A DNA stretch of 34,620 nucleotides from a virus. The DNA is taken from positions 1 through 34,620 of the IMG/VR virus record IMGVR_UViG_3300042484_000208, one strand, 5' to 3'. The notes beneath the pieces are model-generated. The model was not told the origin of the DNA. It saw only the letters and a list, made by a program, of their open reading frames with translations, and did not search any database. The translations under genes and the position numbers were made by a program. The stretch's first letter is position 1. Every line of letters starts with the position of its first letter. Below, piece after piece: positions 28,274 to 34,620 of the stretch.

Positions 28274-29145
28274 CAACGCTCTCCTAGTGACAGGCGCAAG
28301 ACCTGCCTATAATCTAATGTGATTTCTTCGCCAAGTGCCGAGCCGGTTGAACCAGCGATGTCGCGAACGGCGAACAGATACACATCATCGTTCGCGGCCT
28401 TCACGGCAATAGCGTTAGGCTCTTTGGCATGGTTGACATAGCGCCCGGCTGGCGTCCGTCTGCCGGCGAGCCTCGCCGGGGCGATGGCCTCCAGTGCAGC
28501 GATGTTGCCAGACGCGAACATTCCCTTTCCGGCGATTGGCGAAGGTGCCGTGACCACCTTGTATTCGCCAAACGGGAATGGAATCAAATCGGCGGTGTTT
28601 TCGGAGATGCTTTGCACGGTCTCGGCGTCAAAGCCGAATGTTGCAATGGCGTCATGGAAGTCCGCGATGTCCTCGTCATTGCGATGCGTCAGAAACTTCT
28701 GGCCAGCCTGCCATTCCTCGCTCTTTTCAAACAATACGGCTTCCAGCTTTTCCACGTTCATCTCGTTCGTGGCGTAGATGTTCTGCCACACCATGTCCTC
28801 GATCACATACGCCAGCTTGCGCCCCGGCTCGGCTACGAAAGTGAACGGCGCGCTTATCTCCAGCGTCTCGCCGGATTCCTTGAACAGCATGACCTTGCCA
28901 GACACCAGTACATTCATATGCTGGTCAAGATGCTTGTGGCCGATCAGATATGCCCCGGCCTTAGCCGCCATCTCACGGATATAAATGCCGGGGCCGAAGC
29001 GGTGCGTAACTGGGCAATCGGCCTGCTGGTGCCGCAGAAACTCACCCTCAAGCCGCTGTATATCGCTTTCGCCAAACTTATCGCCCAGCACGATCATCTG
29101 ATCGTCTGGCGCTTCATCATATACCAAGGCGGTTTCGAGTGTCAT
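28273..29145 (-). CDS. Cupin - SET domain fusion protein, putative protein-lysine methyltransferase
   Basis: This 290-aa protein has two domains. Residues about 45-130 form a cupin barrel with GHKHLDQH (H70, H72, H76 as metal-ligand candidates), then VSGKVML and a second motif EPGRKLAYVIEDMVWQNIY. Residues about 195-282 form a compact SET domain: PIAGKGMFA (203-211), RYVNHAKEPN (235-244, with the NH motif at N238-H239) and LGEEITLDYR (271-280, Tyr279). SET domains bind S-adenosyl-methionine and methylate protein lysines; compact viral SET enzymes such as the chlorella-virus vSET are known. It lies between tail genes and ejection genes, near the P22 gp14 position. The substrate is unknown. Ribosome-binding site AAGGG is 6 nt upstream. 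Confidence 0.82.
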   Translation of the reverse strand: MTLETALVYDEAPDDQMIVLGDKFGESDIQRLEGEFLRHQQADCPVTHRFGPGIYIREMAAKAGAYLIGHKHLDQHMNVLVSGKVMLFKESGETLEISAPFTFVAEPGRKLAYVIEDMVWQNIYATNEMNVEKLEAVLFEKSEEWQAGQKFLTHRNDEDIADFHDAIATFGFDAETVQSISENTADLIPFPFGEYKVVTAPSPIAGKGMFASGNIAALEAIAPARLAGRRTPAGRYVNHAKEPNAIAVKAANDDVYLFAVRDIAGSTGSALGEEITLDYRQVLRLSLGER

Positions 29146-29162
29146 TCTGCCCTTTCAGACTG

Positions 29163-29194
29163 AGCCACCGGCTGCTCAATGACGCTCGGTGGCT
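29163..29194 (-). other. Intercistronic hairpin upstream of the cupin-SET gene
   Basis: AGCCACCG and CGGTGGCT are perfect 8-base arms around a 16-base loop, within the 59-bp gap between the Cys-rich gene and the cupin-SET gene. There is no U-tract. It may insulate or attenuate expression of the cupin-SET and ejection genes. Confidence 0.6.
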
Positions 29195-29204
29195 GCACCT
29201 TACA

Positions 29205-29609
29205 CTAATCTTCGTAGCTTTCAAACTCCCGCTCTTCTTGCGCCTGACACGCCCGCAGATCGTGACAGATGAAGTCAAACTTGTTGCAATAGCCACGGAA
29301 GCCAGCGCCTTCATCCCACTGGTTGCGCGGGATTCGTTCCATCTTGGCCTGTGTCAACGTGCTGTTGTCGTAGTATTCGCAATTGGAGCAACGACGCCGC
29401 CGGGCTTCGGCCTCATCGACTTGCATCGCCTTGCCCAGCGCCACCCAGTAAGTGCCGTTGGCGTCTGGTTCATTGCTGGGCTTTTCGGGGCCGAGCATCC
29501 AATCCTTGATGACGATCTGAGTGTTCTTCTTGTTCTCAGACGCGGTGATGAATGGCTCGCTTTCCTGCAAACCATTGAAGCCGCCAAACACGATAACAGG
29601 CTTTTTCAC
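29205..29609 (-). CDS. Late Cys-rich protein, probably metal-binding (134 aa)
   Basis: This 134-aa protein has a beta-rich N-terminal half and a C-terminal Cys cluster. The cluster is RCSNCEYYD (C..C), then GYCNKFDFICHDLRACQ with three more cysteines, ending in an acidic tail. CxxC plus GYC-x-KFDF-x-C patterns recur in small phage proteins of tail regions and suggest a zinc or Fe-S site. It overlaps the upstream gene as ATGA. Function is unknown. Confidence 0.8.
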   Translation of the reverse strand: MKKPVIVFGGFNGLQESEPFITASENKKNTQIVIKDWMLGPEKPSNEPDANGTYWVALGKAMQVDEAEARRRRCSNCEYYDNSTLTQAKMERIPRNQWDEGAGFRGYCNKFDFICHDLRACQAQEEREFESYED

Positions 29610-29944
29610 GTTACAATCTCCCGACCCGATGCGCGGATGGTAAGCGAGGTTGCCGCGCTGGCAATAGTTGAAATGATCCCGCCGGGGTCAAGCACTTGCC
29701 CGACCAATTCCGGAAACGTGTAGGTTTCATTCGGAGCGATGGCCCGCGTGTCAACGATTAGATTGCTCGCCCCAGCAGTCCCGCCGGACGCAATCAGATT
29801 GACGCTGATCGTGACATTCCCAGCCGCCGTATTGGTGGCCGTGAACTTGTCGATGATCGTGCGGCAATTGACCGCCGTATACTGTCCGGTCTGCACGGCT
29901 TCGGCCTGCTTTGCGGGAATAAGCGTTTTGACTGTGACGGCCAT
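29606..29944 (-). CDS. Small beta-rich late protein (112 aa)
   Basis: This 112-aa protein has alternating hydrophobic and polar residues (...GNVTISVNLIASGG..., ...APNETYTFPELVGQVLDPGGIISTIAS...), suggesting a beta-sandwich fold. A pattern of this kind is common in small phage decoration or tail-associated proteins. Position between the fibre/needle-like protein and the Cys-rich protein supports a virion role. Function is unknown. Confidence 0.8.
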   Translation of the reverse strand: MAVTVKTLIPAKQAEAVQTGQYTAVNCRTIIDKFTATNTAAGNVTISVNLIASGGTAGASNLIVDTRAIAPNETYTFPELVGQVLDPGGIISTIASAATSLTIRASGREIVT

Positions 29945-29952
29945 ATTGTGTC

Positions 29953-31176
29953 CTACTGCTCTGTCTGCGTTACGGCCAATATCACAGCAGGGGCTGCTGG
30001 TGCAAAGGCCGTCGCAGCAACGGTTGCGATGCTGACGTTAGTGCTATTCGCCGCGTACATGACTTCGATAAAGTCGCCTGCCAGCAGTGATACTACTTCG
30101 TTGAGCGATACTACCAGATAGCCGTTGTTGAGCGTGATCGACGCGACCCGCGCTGAGTTGGGGATGTCAGCGGTATTGTTCTTGCGTAGCCAGACCCAAA
30201 CAGATTTTTGGGATGAGTTGGTGGAAGTGATCTGCACCGACACCGAAATGTTGTAGAGACCGGCGTTGGCGATAACAACGCGGGACGCAGGCGTACCCAA
30301 AGAAACGTCGTTGGCAATCTCGGTGTTGGTAAAAACCAACGCATACGCCGTGTTAGCCGCTGCGGGCGATTGCGTGTTGAGTTTGGTAAACTCGCCGTAG
30401 TAAATCTGCTGCTCAATTGTCGGGCGCACAAAGATGATGCCGTTGGTCGTGCCGACCTGCAACACCGCCGCCACTGGAACGACGTTGTTCGGCGCTGTTG
30501 GTTTCACGTTAGTGAACGCGCCAGCAACTGTCGGGGAGGCGTAGAGAACGTCACCGAGAGCAAACGCGCTGGTGTTTACGTCGCGGACAAAGCCGAATGT
30601 GGTGCAGTAGCCCCTATCCCCGCTATCAGGCAAATCGTGCGTCATGACGCCAACGACATACAGCGTGTTTGTTGCGCCGTTGGCGAGGTAGGGCGAGACT
30701 GACAAGGCGCTATCAGGCATTGCCCCTGTGAAGCCAACGACGGTGCCGTTGGGGATCGTCACGCCGGTAAAGTTTGCAACCCTAGCGTATTGCTCCAAAC
30801 CCACTTGCTGAACGACGCCATACTCCATGCCGATGTCAAGGGTCTGGTCTGATGGATTCCAAGCGGCTCTGGCTATCGAGGACGTATGCGGAGCGTTAAG
30901 GTTGAAATCAATATAATCAGTGCCAATTGAGTTGTTGTTCTGCGTTGCCGGTTGAGATGCCGCCACATCCAAAACGTCCGTTATCGCCGCAATACTGGCC
31001 AGCGCCTCATTGGCCGTTGCGAAGGCGCTTCCCGCCGAAACGCTGATCTCGTCAAGCGTTACCGTGTTGATGTTATCGACTGTCGAGAACAGCCTTTCAA
31101 ACTGCTTTATCTGCTCAAAATCTTGCAGGAAAGACGCAAACTGGTCGCGCGTCAGACTGAGGCGCTGAACGGCCAT
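29953..31176 (-). CDS. Tail fibre or needle-like protein with C-terminal C1q/TNF-like domain (407 aa)
   Basis: This is a 407-aa protein. The N-terminal 70 residues are helical (RLSLTRDQFASFLQDFEQIKQFERLF...). A beta-rich middle and a C-terminal about 130-residue jelly-roll-like domain (ANTAYALVFTNTEIANDVSLGTPASR...AGLYNISVSVQITST...) resemble C1q/TNF-like trimer domains. It directly follows the gp10-like gene, where P22 places its tail needle gp26; a TNF-like knob ends the needle of phage Sf6. It could therefore be the needle or a fibre. TAATG overlap with the gp10-like gene indicates coupled expression. Confidence 0.78.
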   Translation of the reverse strand: MAVQRLSLTRDQFASFLQDFEQIKQFERLFSTVDNINTVTLDEISVSAGSAFATANEALASIAAITDVLDVAASQPATQNNNSIGTDYIDFNLNAPHTSSIARAAWNPSDQTLDIGMEYGVVQQVGLEQYARVANFTGVTIPNGTVVGFTGAMPDSALSVSPYLANGATNTLYVVGVMTHDLPDSGDRGYCTTFGFVRDVNTSAFALGDVLYASPTVAGAFTNVKPTAPNNVVPVAAVLQVGTTNGIIFVRPTIEQQIYYGEFTKLNTQSPAAANTAYALVFTNTEIANDVSLGTPASRVVIANAGLYNISVSVQITSTNSSQKSVWVWLRKNNTADIPNSARVASITLNNGYLVVSLNEVVSLLAGDFIEVMYAANSTNVSIATVAATAFAPAAPAVILAVTQTEQ

Positions 31177-32582
31177 TAGAAGGCCAGCGGCTCGATAGCC
31201 GCCTCTAGCCTAGCAAACGACATATGGGCCTGTGAGGTGCCTTGAAACCGCTGTATGCGCCAGTTACGCATCCATCCCTGCTGGAACCACACAAGGCGCT
31301 TTGCCCGGTCTCCCGTGGTGCCAATGTTGATGACCTTCTGCTGGCTCCATGTCTGCCCATCGGTCGAGTAAGATGTGTTGATCGTCGGATTGGTGCCGAA
31401 TGCAACCGAGCCTGTCAGACTGACAAGTTCAAGCTGCTGTATGATAGCGCCACGACCTTCGTTATAAACGATGGTGGTGCCAAACTCCCAGCGCACAGTT
31501 TCGCCCCAATGCGTCGATATATCAATGTCAAAATAGCCGATTGCCGGCGTTTCTGGATCACCAACCAGCCACTTGTTATAGCACCAGACAAAGTTCTGTG
31601 CGCGATACTTGCTGTAATCGACGATGCTGCTTGTCAGGATAAACCACACTGGCTGGCTAAGTGCCTTGGTTGCCTCACCATCAAACACCAGCGTCCGGTC
31701 TGGCAAGTGAATATAAAGATACTGGTGCGCCCGGTCGTTGCGAGCCTCCACGTTGACGGTCGCCAACTGTTCCTCGGTGTAGTTCAACAGGATCGTGTCG
31801 ATTTCCTGAGTGCTGATCTTGTTGGATGTGGCGTTTGCGCCGAGATAGATACCCGGCGCTTCGTTGAATCCACCACCCAAAAACGCCACTGTCTCTAGGT
31901 AGACGCAGCAAGCGTGAGTGCCGACAACGCCCTTTTCGACCTGTGCGCCATCAATACGCTGAAACGGGAACAGATCACCGCCTACGTTGTCGAACACTTC
32001 GATGGTCTGGCGATTAAGTGCGTAAATCTCGTTGCGTAATTTCAGCAGCGCCACCACCGGATCGGGGTCGGCCTCGGCTGAACCATACTTTAGAGGGTTG
32101 ACAGCAAACGGGTCGCTTAAATCGGTGACCACCAAAAACTCGCCATCGGTGGTCATGAAATAGCCATCGACCCAAACGACATCTAGGACGATGCCAAGAT
32201 CGGGATCGGTCACTTGCGCAAGGCCGAGGGTCTGCGACCAGTAAAACAGATTCAGATTGGAGGCGATGACGAGCCGGTCAAAGCTATAATCAAGCGTCAC
32301 ATCCCGGCCATCGTTTCCGACATCGCCGAGAATCGTTACCGCTCCCGCACTGTCAATGCTGACGAGCTTCGACCCCATAACTCGGTAGCAGACGCCGTTC
32401 CAGTTGATGCCTCCACGGTCAATGCCCGGCCCCGTTCCATTGGCGATGATGCCGTCAGCGGGCCGCATAAAGCCATCGTCAATCCCATTCGGCAACGGCA
32501 CTGGCACAAGATTCACTGGATAGGCCGTGCGAAAGTCTGGCCCGTTATCCGTGTAAATGCCTGTCAGGATCGGGATTTTCAC
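31176..32582 (-). CDS. Tail hub / packaged-DNA stabilisation protein, P22 gp10-like
   Basis: This 468-aa protein matches the Phage_stabilise (P22 gp10, 472 aa) pattern. The N-terminal ...YPVNLVPVPLPNG... corresponds to P22 YLPVNMLATPKE. It continues with VCYRVMGSKL, ...FMTTDGEFLVVTDLSDP... and ...IIHLP/IHLPDRTLVFDGEA... plus a C-terminal ...STDGQTW... block, as in P22. gp10 binds the gp4 adaptor and holds the tailspikes. The GTG start at 32582 is preferred because it follows the previous stop by 4 nt and gives P22-like length; ATG 32624 would overlap the previous gene by 38 bp. Confidence 0.9.
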   Translation of the reverse strand: MKIPILTGIYTDNGPDFRTAYPVNLVPVPLPNGIDDGFMRPADGIIANGTGPGIDRGGINWNGVCYRVMGSKLVSIDSAGAVTILGDVGNDGRDVTLDYSFDRLVIASNLNLFYWSQTLGLAQVTDPDLGIVLDVVWVDGYFMTTDGEFLVVTDLSDPFAVNPLKYGSAEADPDPVVALLKLRNEIYALNRQTIEVFDNVGGDLFPFQRIDGAQVEKGVVGTHACCVYLETVAFLGGGFNEAPGIYLGANATSNKISTQEIDTILLNYTEEQLATVNVEARNDRAHQYLYIHLPDRTLVFDGEATKALSQPVWFILTSSIVDYSKYRAQNFVWCYNKWLVGDPETPAIGYFDIDISTHWGETVRWEFGTTIVYNEGRGAIIQQLELVSLTGSVAFGTNPTINTSYSTDGQTWSQQKVINIGTTGDRAKRLVWFQQGWMRNWRIQRFQGTSQAHMSFARLEAAIEPLAF

Positions 32583-32586
32583 TGTG

Positions 32587-32868
32587 TTACGCCCACACGC
32601 GATGGGGGACTGTTGGCTCGACACTCAACGGTGTCAACGCAGCAAGCTGCTCGTCGTCAAAAGTGCCGCGCAGATTGGTATGCCAGTCGGGGTAATACTC
32701 CTCGATAGGCTCGCCTGCTTCGTCGTAGCCAATGACCTTCGTGAACGGCCCGATCTGGTCAACCGAAAAGTTTGGCGTGGGGTTGCCTTCATCGTTGGTG
32801 ACACCCGCAGCCAGCAGAGCGGCGGTCATCTCAGCTTCGGTGAGCGTCTTGAGATACAGGTCGGTCAT
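32587..32868 (-). CDS. Conserved late protein (93 aa)
   Basis: This 93-aa protein starts MTDLYLKTLTEAEM with ...IGPFTKVIGYDEAGEPIEEYYPDWHTNLRG... and ends VPHRVWA. I recognise this as a conserved protein next to fibres in podophages of non-enteric Gram-negative hosts, of unknown function, perhaps a fibre connector or chaperone. The ATG at 32868 overlaps the fibre stop as ATGA; the longer frame is not supported. Confidence 0.85.
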   Translation of the reverse strand: MTDLYLKTLTEAEMTAALLAAGVTNDEGNPTPNFSVDQIGPFTKVIGYDEAGEPIEEYYPDWHTNLRGTFDDEQLAALTPLSVEPTVPHRVWA

Positions 32869-34190
32869 GTTGTCAATGCCTGTAGCTGCGCGTTGGTGAG
32901 GCGGGAGGAGTAGTAGGTAAGAGTGCGGATGTAGCCCGTTAATGGGTTGCCGCCATCTGAGTTTTGGCAACCGATACCTATCCGGTCGGGGGAAGGTAGA
33001 GTGCCTGATGTGTCGGTACTGACCGTGCCGCCGTTCGCGGAGGCGGCAAAATTGTTCGTCTGGTAGGCATATGCAATCTTGCGGACGCTGGCGTTTCCAA
33101 GCGGCATGGCAGCGCCAAGCGCTGCCTGATCAACGCCAAGGATACTCGTTGAGGCTCTCCAGCCGGGGCCGTAGCCCGCAGACAAGACTAGCTGGTGGCT
33201 AGAGTTAGACGCCGCCGAACTGTCGATCTCGTACACAAACGGGAATGCATTACCGCCCGTCGAATTGACGCCTGTTGTGGTTGCAACAAACTGCGCGATA
33301 ATCGTCCCCTCGCTCTGGTTGTACCAACTTGAGAAGTTCGTACCCGTCATCAACGCAACGTCAACCGCGCGTGTGACCGTGGAGGCCACGGTGAAAATGT
33401 AGCTGGTGGCGAACGCACCGGCTTCGAGTTGCGCGCCGTAGAGGAACAAACTTGTAAGCCCGTTAGTGCCTAAGTATGTGCCAACGGTGTTCCCGGTTGA
33501 GCCAGAAATGTAAGACCGGACTGACCCAGTGCTTACAGCGGATGGTTTGCAAGTCAAAGAGCATCTATACCAACCGTTTCCAGCAGGCGTGATACTTGCA
33601 GAAACTAGTGAGCCAACACCAAGAGCAGAAACTGTCCCTACAACGCCGCTGGAAAGGTCAAAAAAGGCATCCGCGCCGCTTCCGCCGTTGTCGTCAATCA
33701 ATACTCTTGCCCACGATCTTCCGGACAATTTTGCAAAAAAAGTTGTAGTATATGTAGAAGTTGAGACACCAGTATAGGTTTGAGCAATTCGATGACCGGA
33801 TATTCCCCCATCTTCAACCAAACTGTCAGCGTTTGTAGTCCCATCAGGCGAAACCGTTGTATTTGCAGTGATAGTGCTGCCGGATTTTGACCACCCAGCG
33901 TTGTCAAACTGCTCCGAATACAGCAGCAAGTTTACCCGCTGCTCTTCGATCAGCAGGCCCAGCGGAGCCAGCGTGACGGGGTTGTAGTCGAAGCGCGGGG
34001 CATTGATTGCTGCTGTCTGGATCAGGCCATTACTGCCGACAAACGTAGCTGTGGTGGATCGAGTAAATGTAACGCGCGGGTCGAGGGTGTTGCTGGTCAG
34101 GAAGTCCAGCGACAGGACTGGTACACCAGTAGTGGCCACGCTCCAACGGCTGACATGGCCAGCACCGGGGCCACCCCAATGCACGGACAT
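32865..34190 (-). CDS. Tail/head fibre with carbohydrate-binding and LamG-like domains (441 aa)
   Basis: This is a 441-aa protein. After an N-terminal ...SLDFLTSNTLDPRVTFTRSTTATFVGSNG... and ...LLIEEQRVNLLLYSEQFDN... stretch comes a beta-sandwich (about 100-270) similar to carbohydrate-binding and head-spike fibre modules. A C-terminal LamG/concanavalin-like domain (about 280-438) ends ...GYIRTLTYYSSRLTNAQLQALT. It probably binds a surface glycan and serves as a second receptor-binding protein in addition to the tailspike. The part encoded at about 33540-33900 is A/T-rich (21 G/C of 60 at 33721-33780), consistent with module exchange. The start overlaps the upstream stop as TAATG. Confidence 0.8.
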   Translation of the reverse strand: MSVHWGGPGAGHVSRWSVATTGVPVLSLDFLTSNTLDPRVTFTRSTTATFVGSNGLIQTAAINAPRFDYNPVTLAPLGLLIEEQRVNLLLYSEQFDNAGWSKSGSTITANTTVSPDGTTNADSLVEDGGISGHRIAQTYTGVSTSTYTTTFFAKLSGRSWARVLIDDNGGSGADAFFDLSSGVVGTVSALGVGSLVSASITPAGNGWYRCSLTCKPSAVSTGSVRSYISGSTGNTVGTYLGTNGLTSLFLYGAQLEAGAFATSYIFTVASTVTRAVDVALMTGTNFSSWYNQSEGTIIAQFVATTTGVNSTGGNAFPFVYEIDSSAASNSSHQLVLSAGYGPGWRASTSILGVDQAALGAAMPLGNASVRKIAYAYQTNNFAASANGGTVSTDTSGTLPSPDRIGIGCQNSDGGNPLTGYIRTLTYYSSRLTNAQLQALTT

Positions 34191-34501
34191 TAGACGCCCT
34201 CACCCTGAGTGAAGTAAATTATCCCGGTGGCACCGGCTGCAATGGCGGCAATATAAAGATCACCATTTGCACCCGGCGAGAATGTCAGAACTTCATGAAC
34301 ACCCGGCCCGATTGGCGCGCTGGTTGCTGTGCTTGCGGTGACGGTTATGTCGCCAGCATTAAGCCAAACGGTCGCCGTCCCGTTGTTCACGATGCGAACG
34401 GTAACGGGAGCGTTTCGCTTGGCGACAAGAACACGCTGGGATGACCCAGAAACGGTAATGTTTACCGTGCCTGCGCTTGCTGGGGAAAAAGATCTAATCA
34501 T
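34190..34501 (-). CDS. Small late protein (103 aa)
   Basis: This 103-aa protein starts MIRSFSPASAGTVNITVSGSSQRV. It is rich in Gly, Ala, Thr and Val in alternating pattern, so probably a beta-sandwich decoration or fibre-associated protein. Its strong ribosome-binding site (AAAGGAG) and 43-bp spacing from the preceding 93-aa gene are duplicated at the left end of the window. It is the first complete late gene at the right end and continues the leftward operon across the circle joint. Confidence 0.85.
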   Translation of the reverse strand: MIRSFSPASAGTVNITVSGSSQRVLVAKRNAPVTVRIVNNGTATVWLNAGDITVTASTATSAPIGPGVHEVLTFSPGANGDLYIAAIAAGATGIIYFTQGEGV

Positions 34502-34620
34502 TCGAGACTCCTTTATTCCGCTTTAGCAGAAACCATTCTGCGCGTCACCACTTCACTTTGTCGGCCCAATATGCCGCGCTCATCTTTCCCTTGGCAATGT
34601 TGGCAGCATGGCGGGCCTTG
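34367..34620. repeat. Terminal redundancy, right copy
   Basis: This is the same 254 bases as 1-254, with T at 34493 in place of C at 127. Confidence 0.9.
34545..34620 (-). CDS. Partial duplicate: C-terminus of the 93-aa basic late protein
   Basis: This is the last 25 codons plus the stop of the basic protein encoded in full at 179-460, repeated because the window overlaps itself. It is not an independent gene. Confidence 0.85.
   Translation of the reverse strand, partial: KARHAANIAKGKMSAAYWADKVKW

Noticed and set aside
1-34620. tRNA genes, integrase, lysogeny repressor, insertion sequences
   Set aside because: None was recognised on either strand. I could not run tRNA or profile searches, so very divergent cases might be missed.

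Overview
This window is an essentially complete genome of a short-tailed (podovirus-type) dsDNA bacteriophage with a P22-like virion. The evidence is the gene set and order: terminase small and large subunits, a P22-type portal, scaffold, P22-type coat protein, gp4-like adaptor, gp10-like tail hub, three ejection proteins in the P22 7-20-16 order and size, and a tailspike with a P22-type head-binding N-terminus. The first 254 bases recur at the end of the window (34367-34620) with one mismatch. The molecule is therefore circular or circularly permuted in assembly, with a unique length of about 34,366 bp. I see no integrase, CI-type repressor, tRNA, CRISPR or insertion sequence, so a virulent lifestyle is likely. 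A spanin pair with an outer-membrane lipoprotein points to a Gram-negative host. The base composition is moderately GC-rich, and the host genus cannot be read from the sequence.

Layout. A divergent control region lies at 11031-11148. Leftward from it run a Cro-like HTH gene, a 45-aa protein and a Toprim/RecA-fold primase-helicase (11030 to 8704). Next comes a 239-bp gene-free stretch with many GGTAAC/GTTACC hexamers and hairpins, a candidate replication origin or operator array, and a plausible promoter. From 8464 the late genes run leftward through the window start, re-enter at 34501 and end at 19759, about 23 kb in one direction. They cover DNA packaging, head, adaptor, small basic proteins, fibres, tail hub, a cupin-SET fusion protein, ejection proteins, tailspike and a lysis cassette (TM protein, metallophosphoesterase, M15 endopeptidase, holin-like protein, Rz and Rz1).

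Rightward from 11149 to 19712 is the early block. It holds a Sak4-like ATPase, a DUF669 SSB-like protein, a Cas4/RecB-like exonuclease, a QueD-like protein, a DpdA-like TGT-family enzyme, a helicase, a PAPS-reductase-like PP-loop protein, a Cys-rich protein and a VRR-NUC nuclease. A run of very small genes follows, including a tandem pair of Ala-rich proteins and a ribosome-modulation-factor-like protein. The two transcription directions converge at about 19712/19759, where two identical-arm inverted repeats sit 27 bp apart.

The most interesting content is threefold. First, the QueD/DpdA-like pair suggests 7-deazaguanine modification of the phage DNA, with the PP-loop gene as a possible partner. 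Second, a compact SET lysine-methyltransferase domain is fused to a cupin inside the virion gene block, in a genome that also encodes several short Lys/Ala-rich late proteins that could be substrates. Third, two repeat arrays (8530-8700 and 19693-19739) are not explained by the genes.
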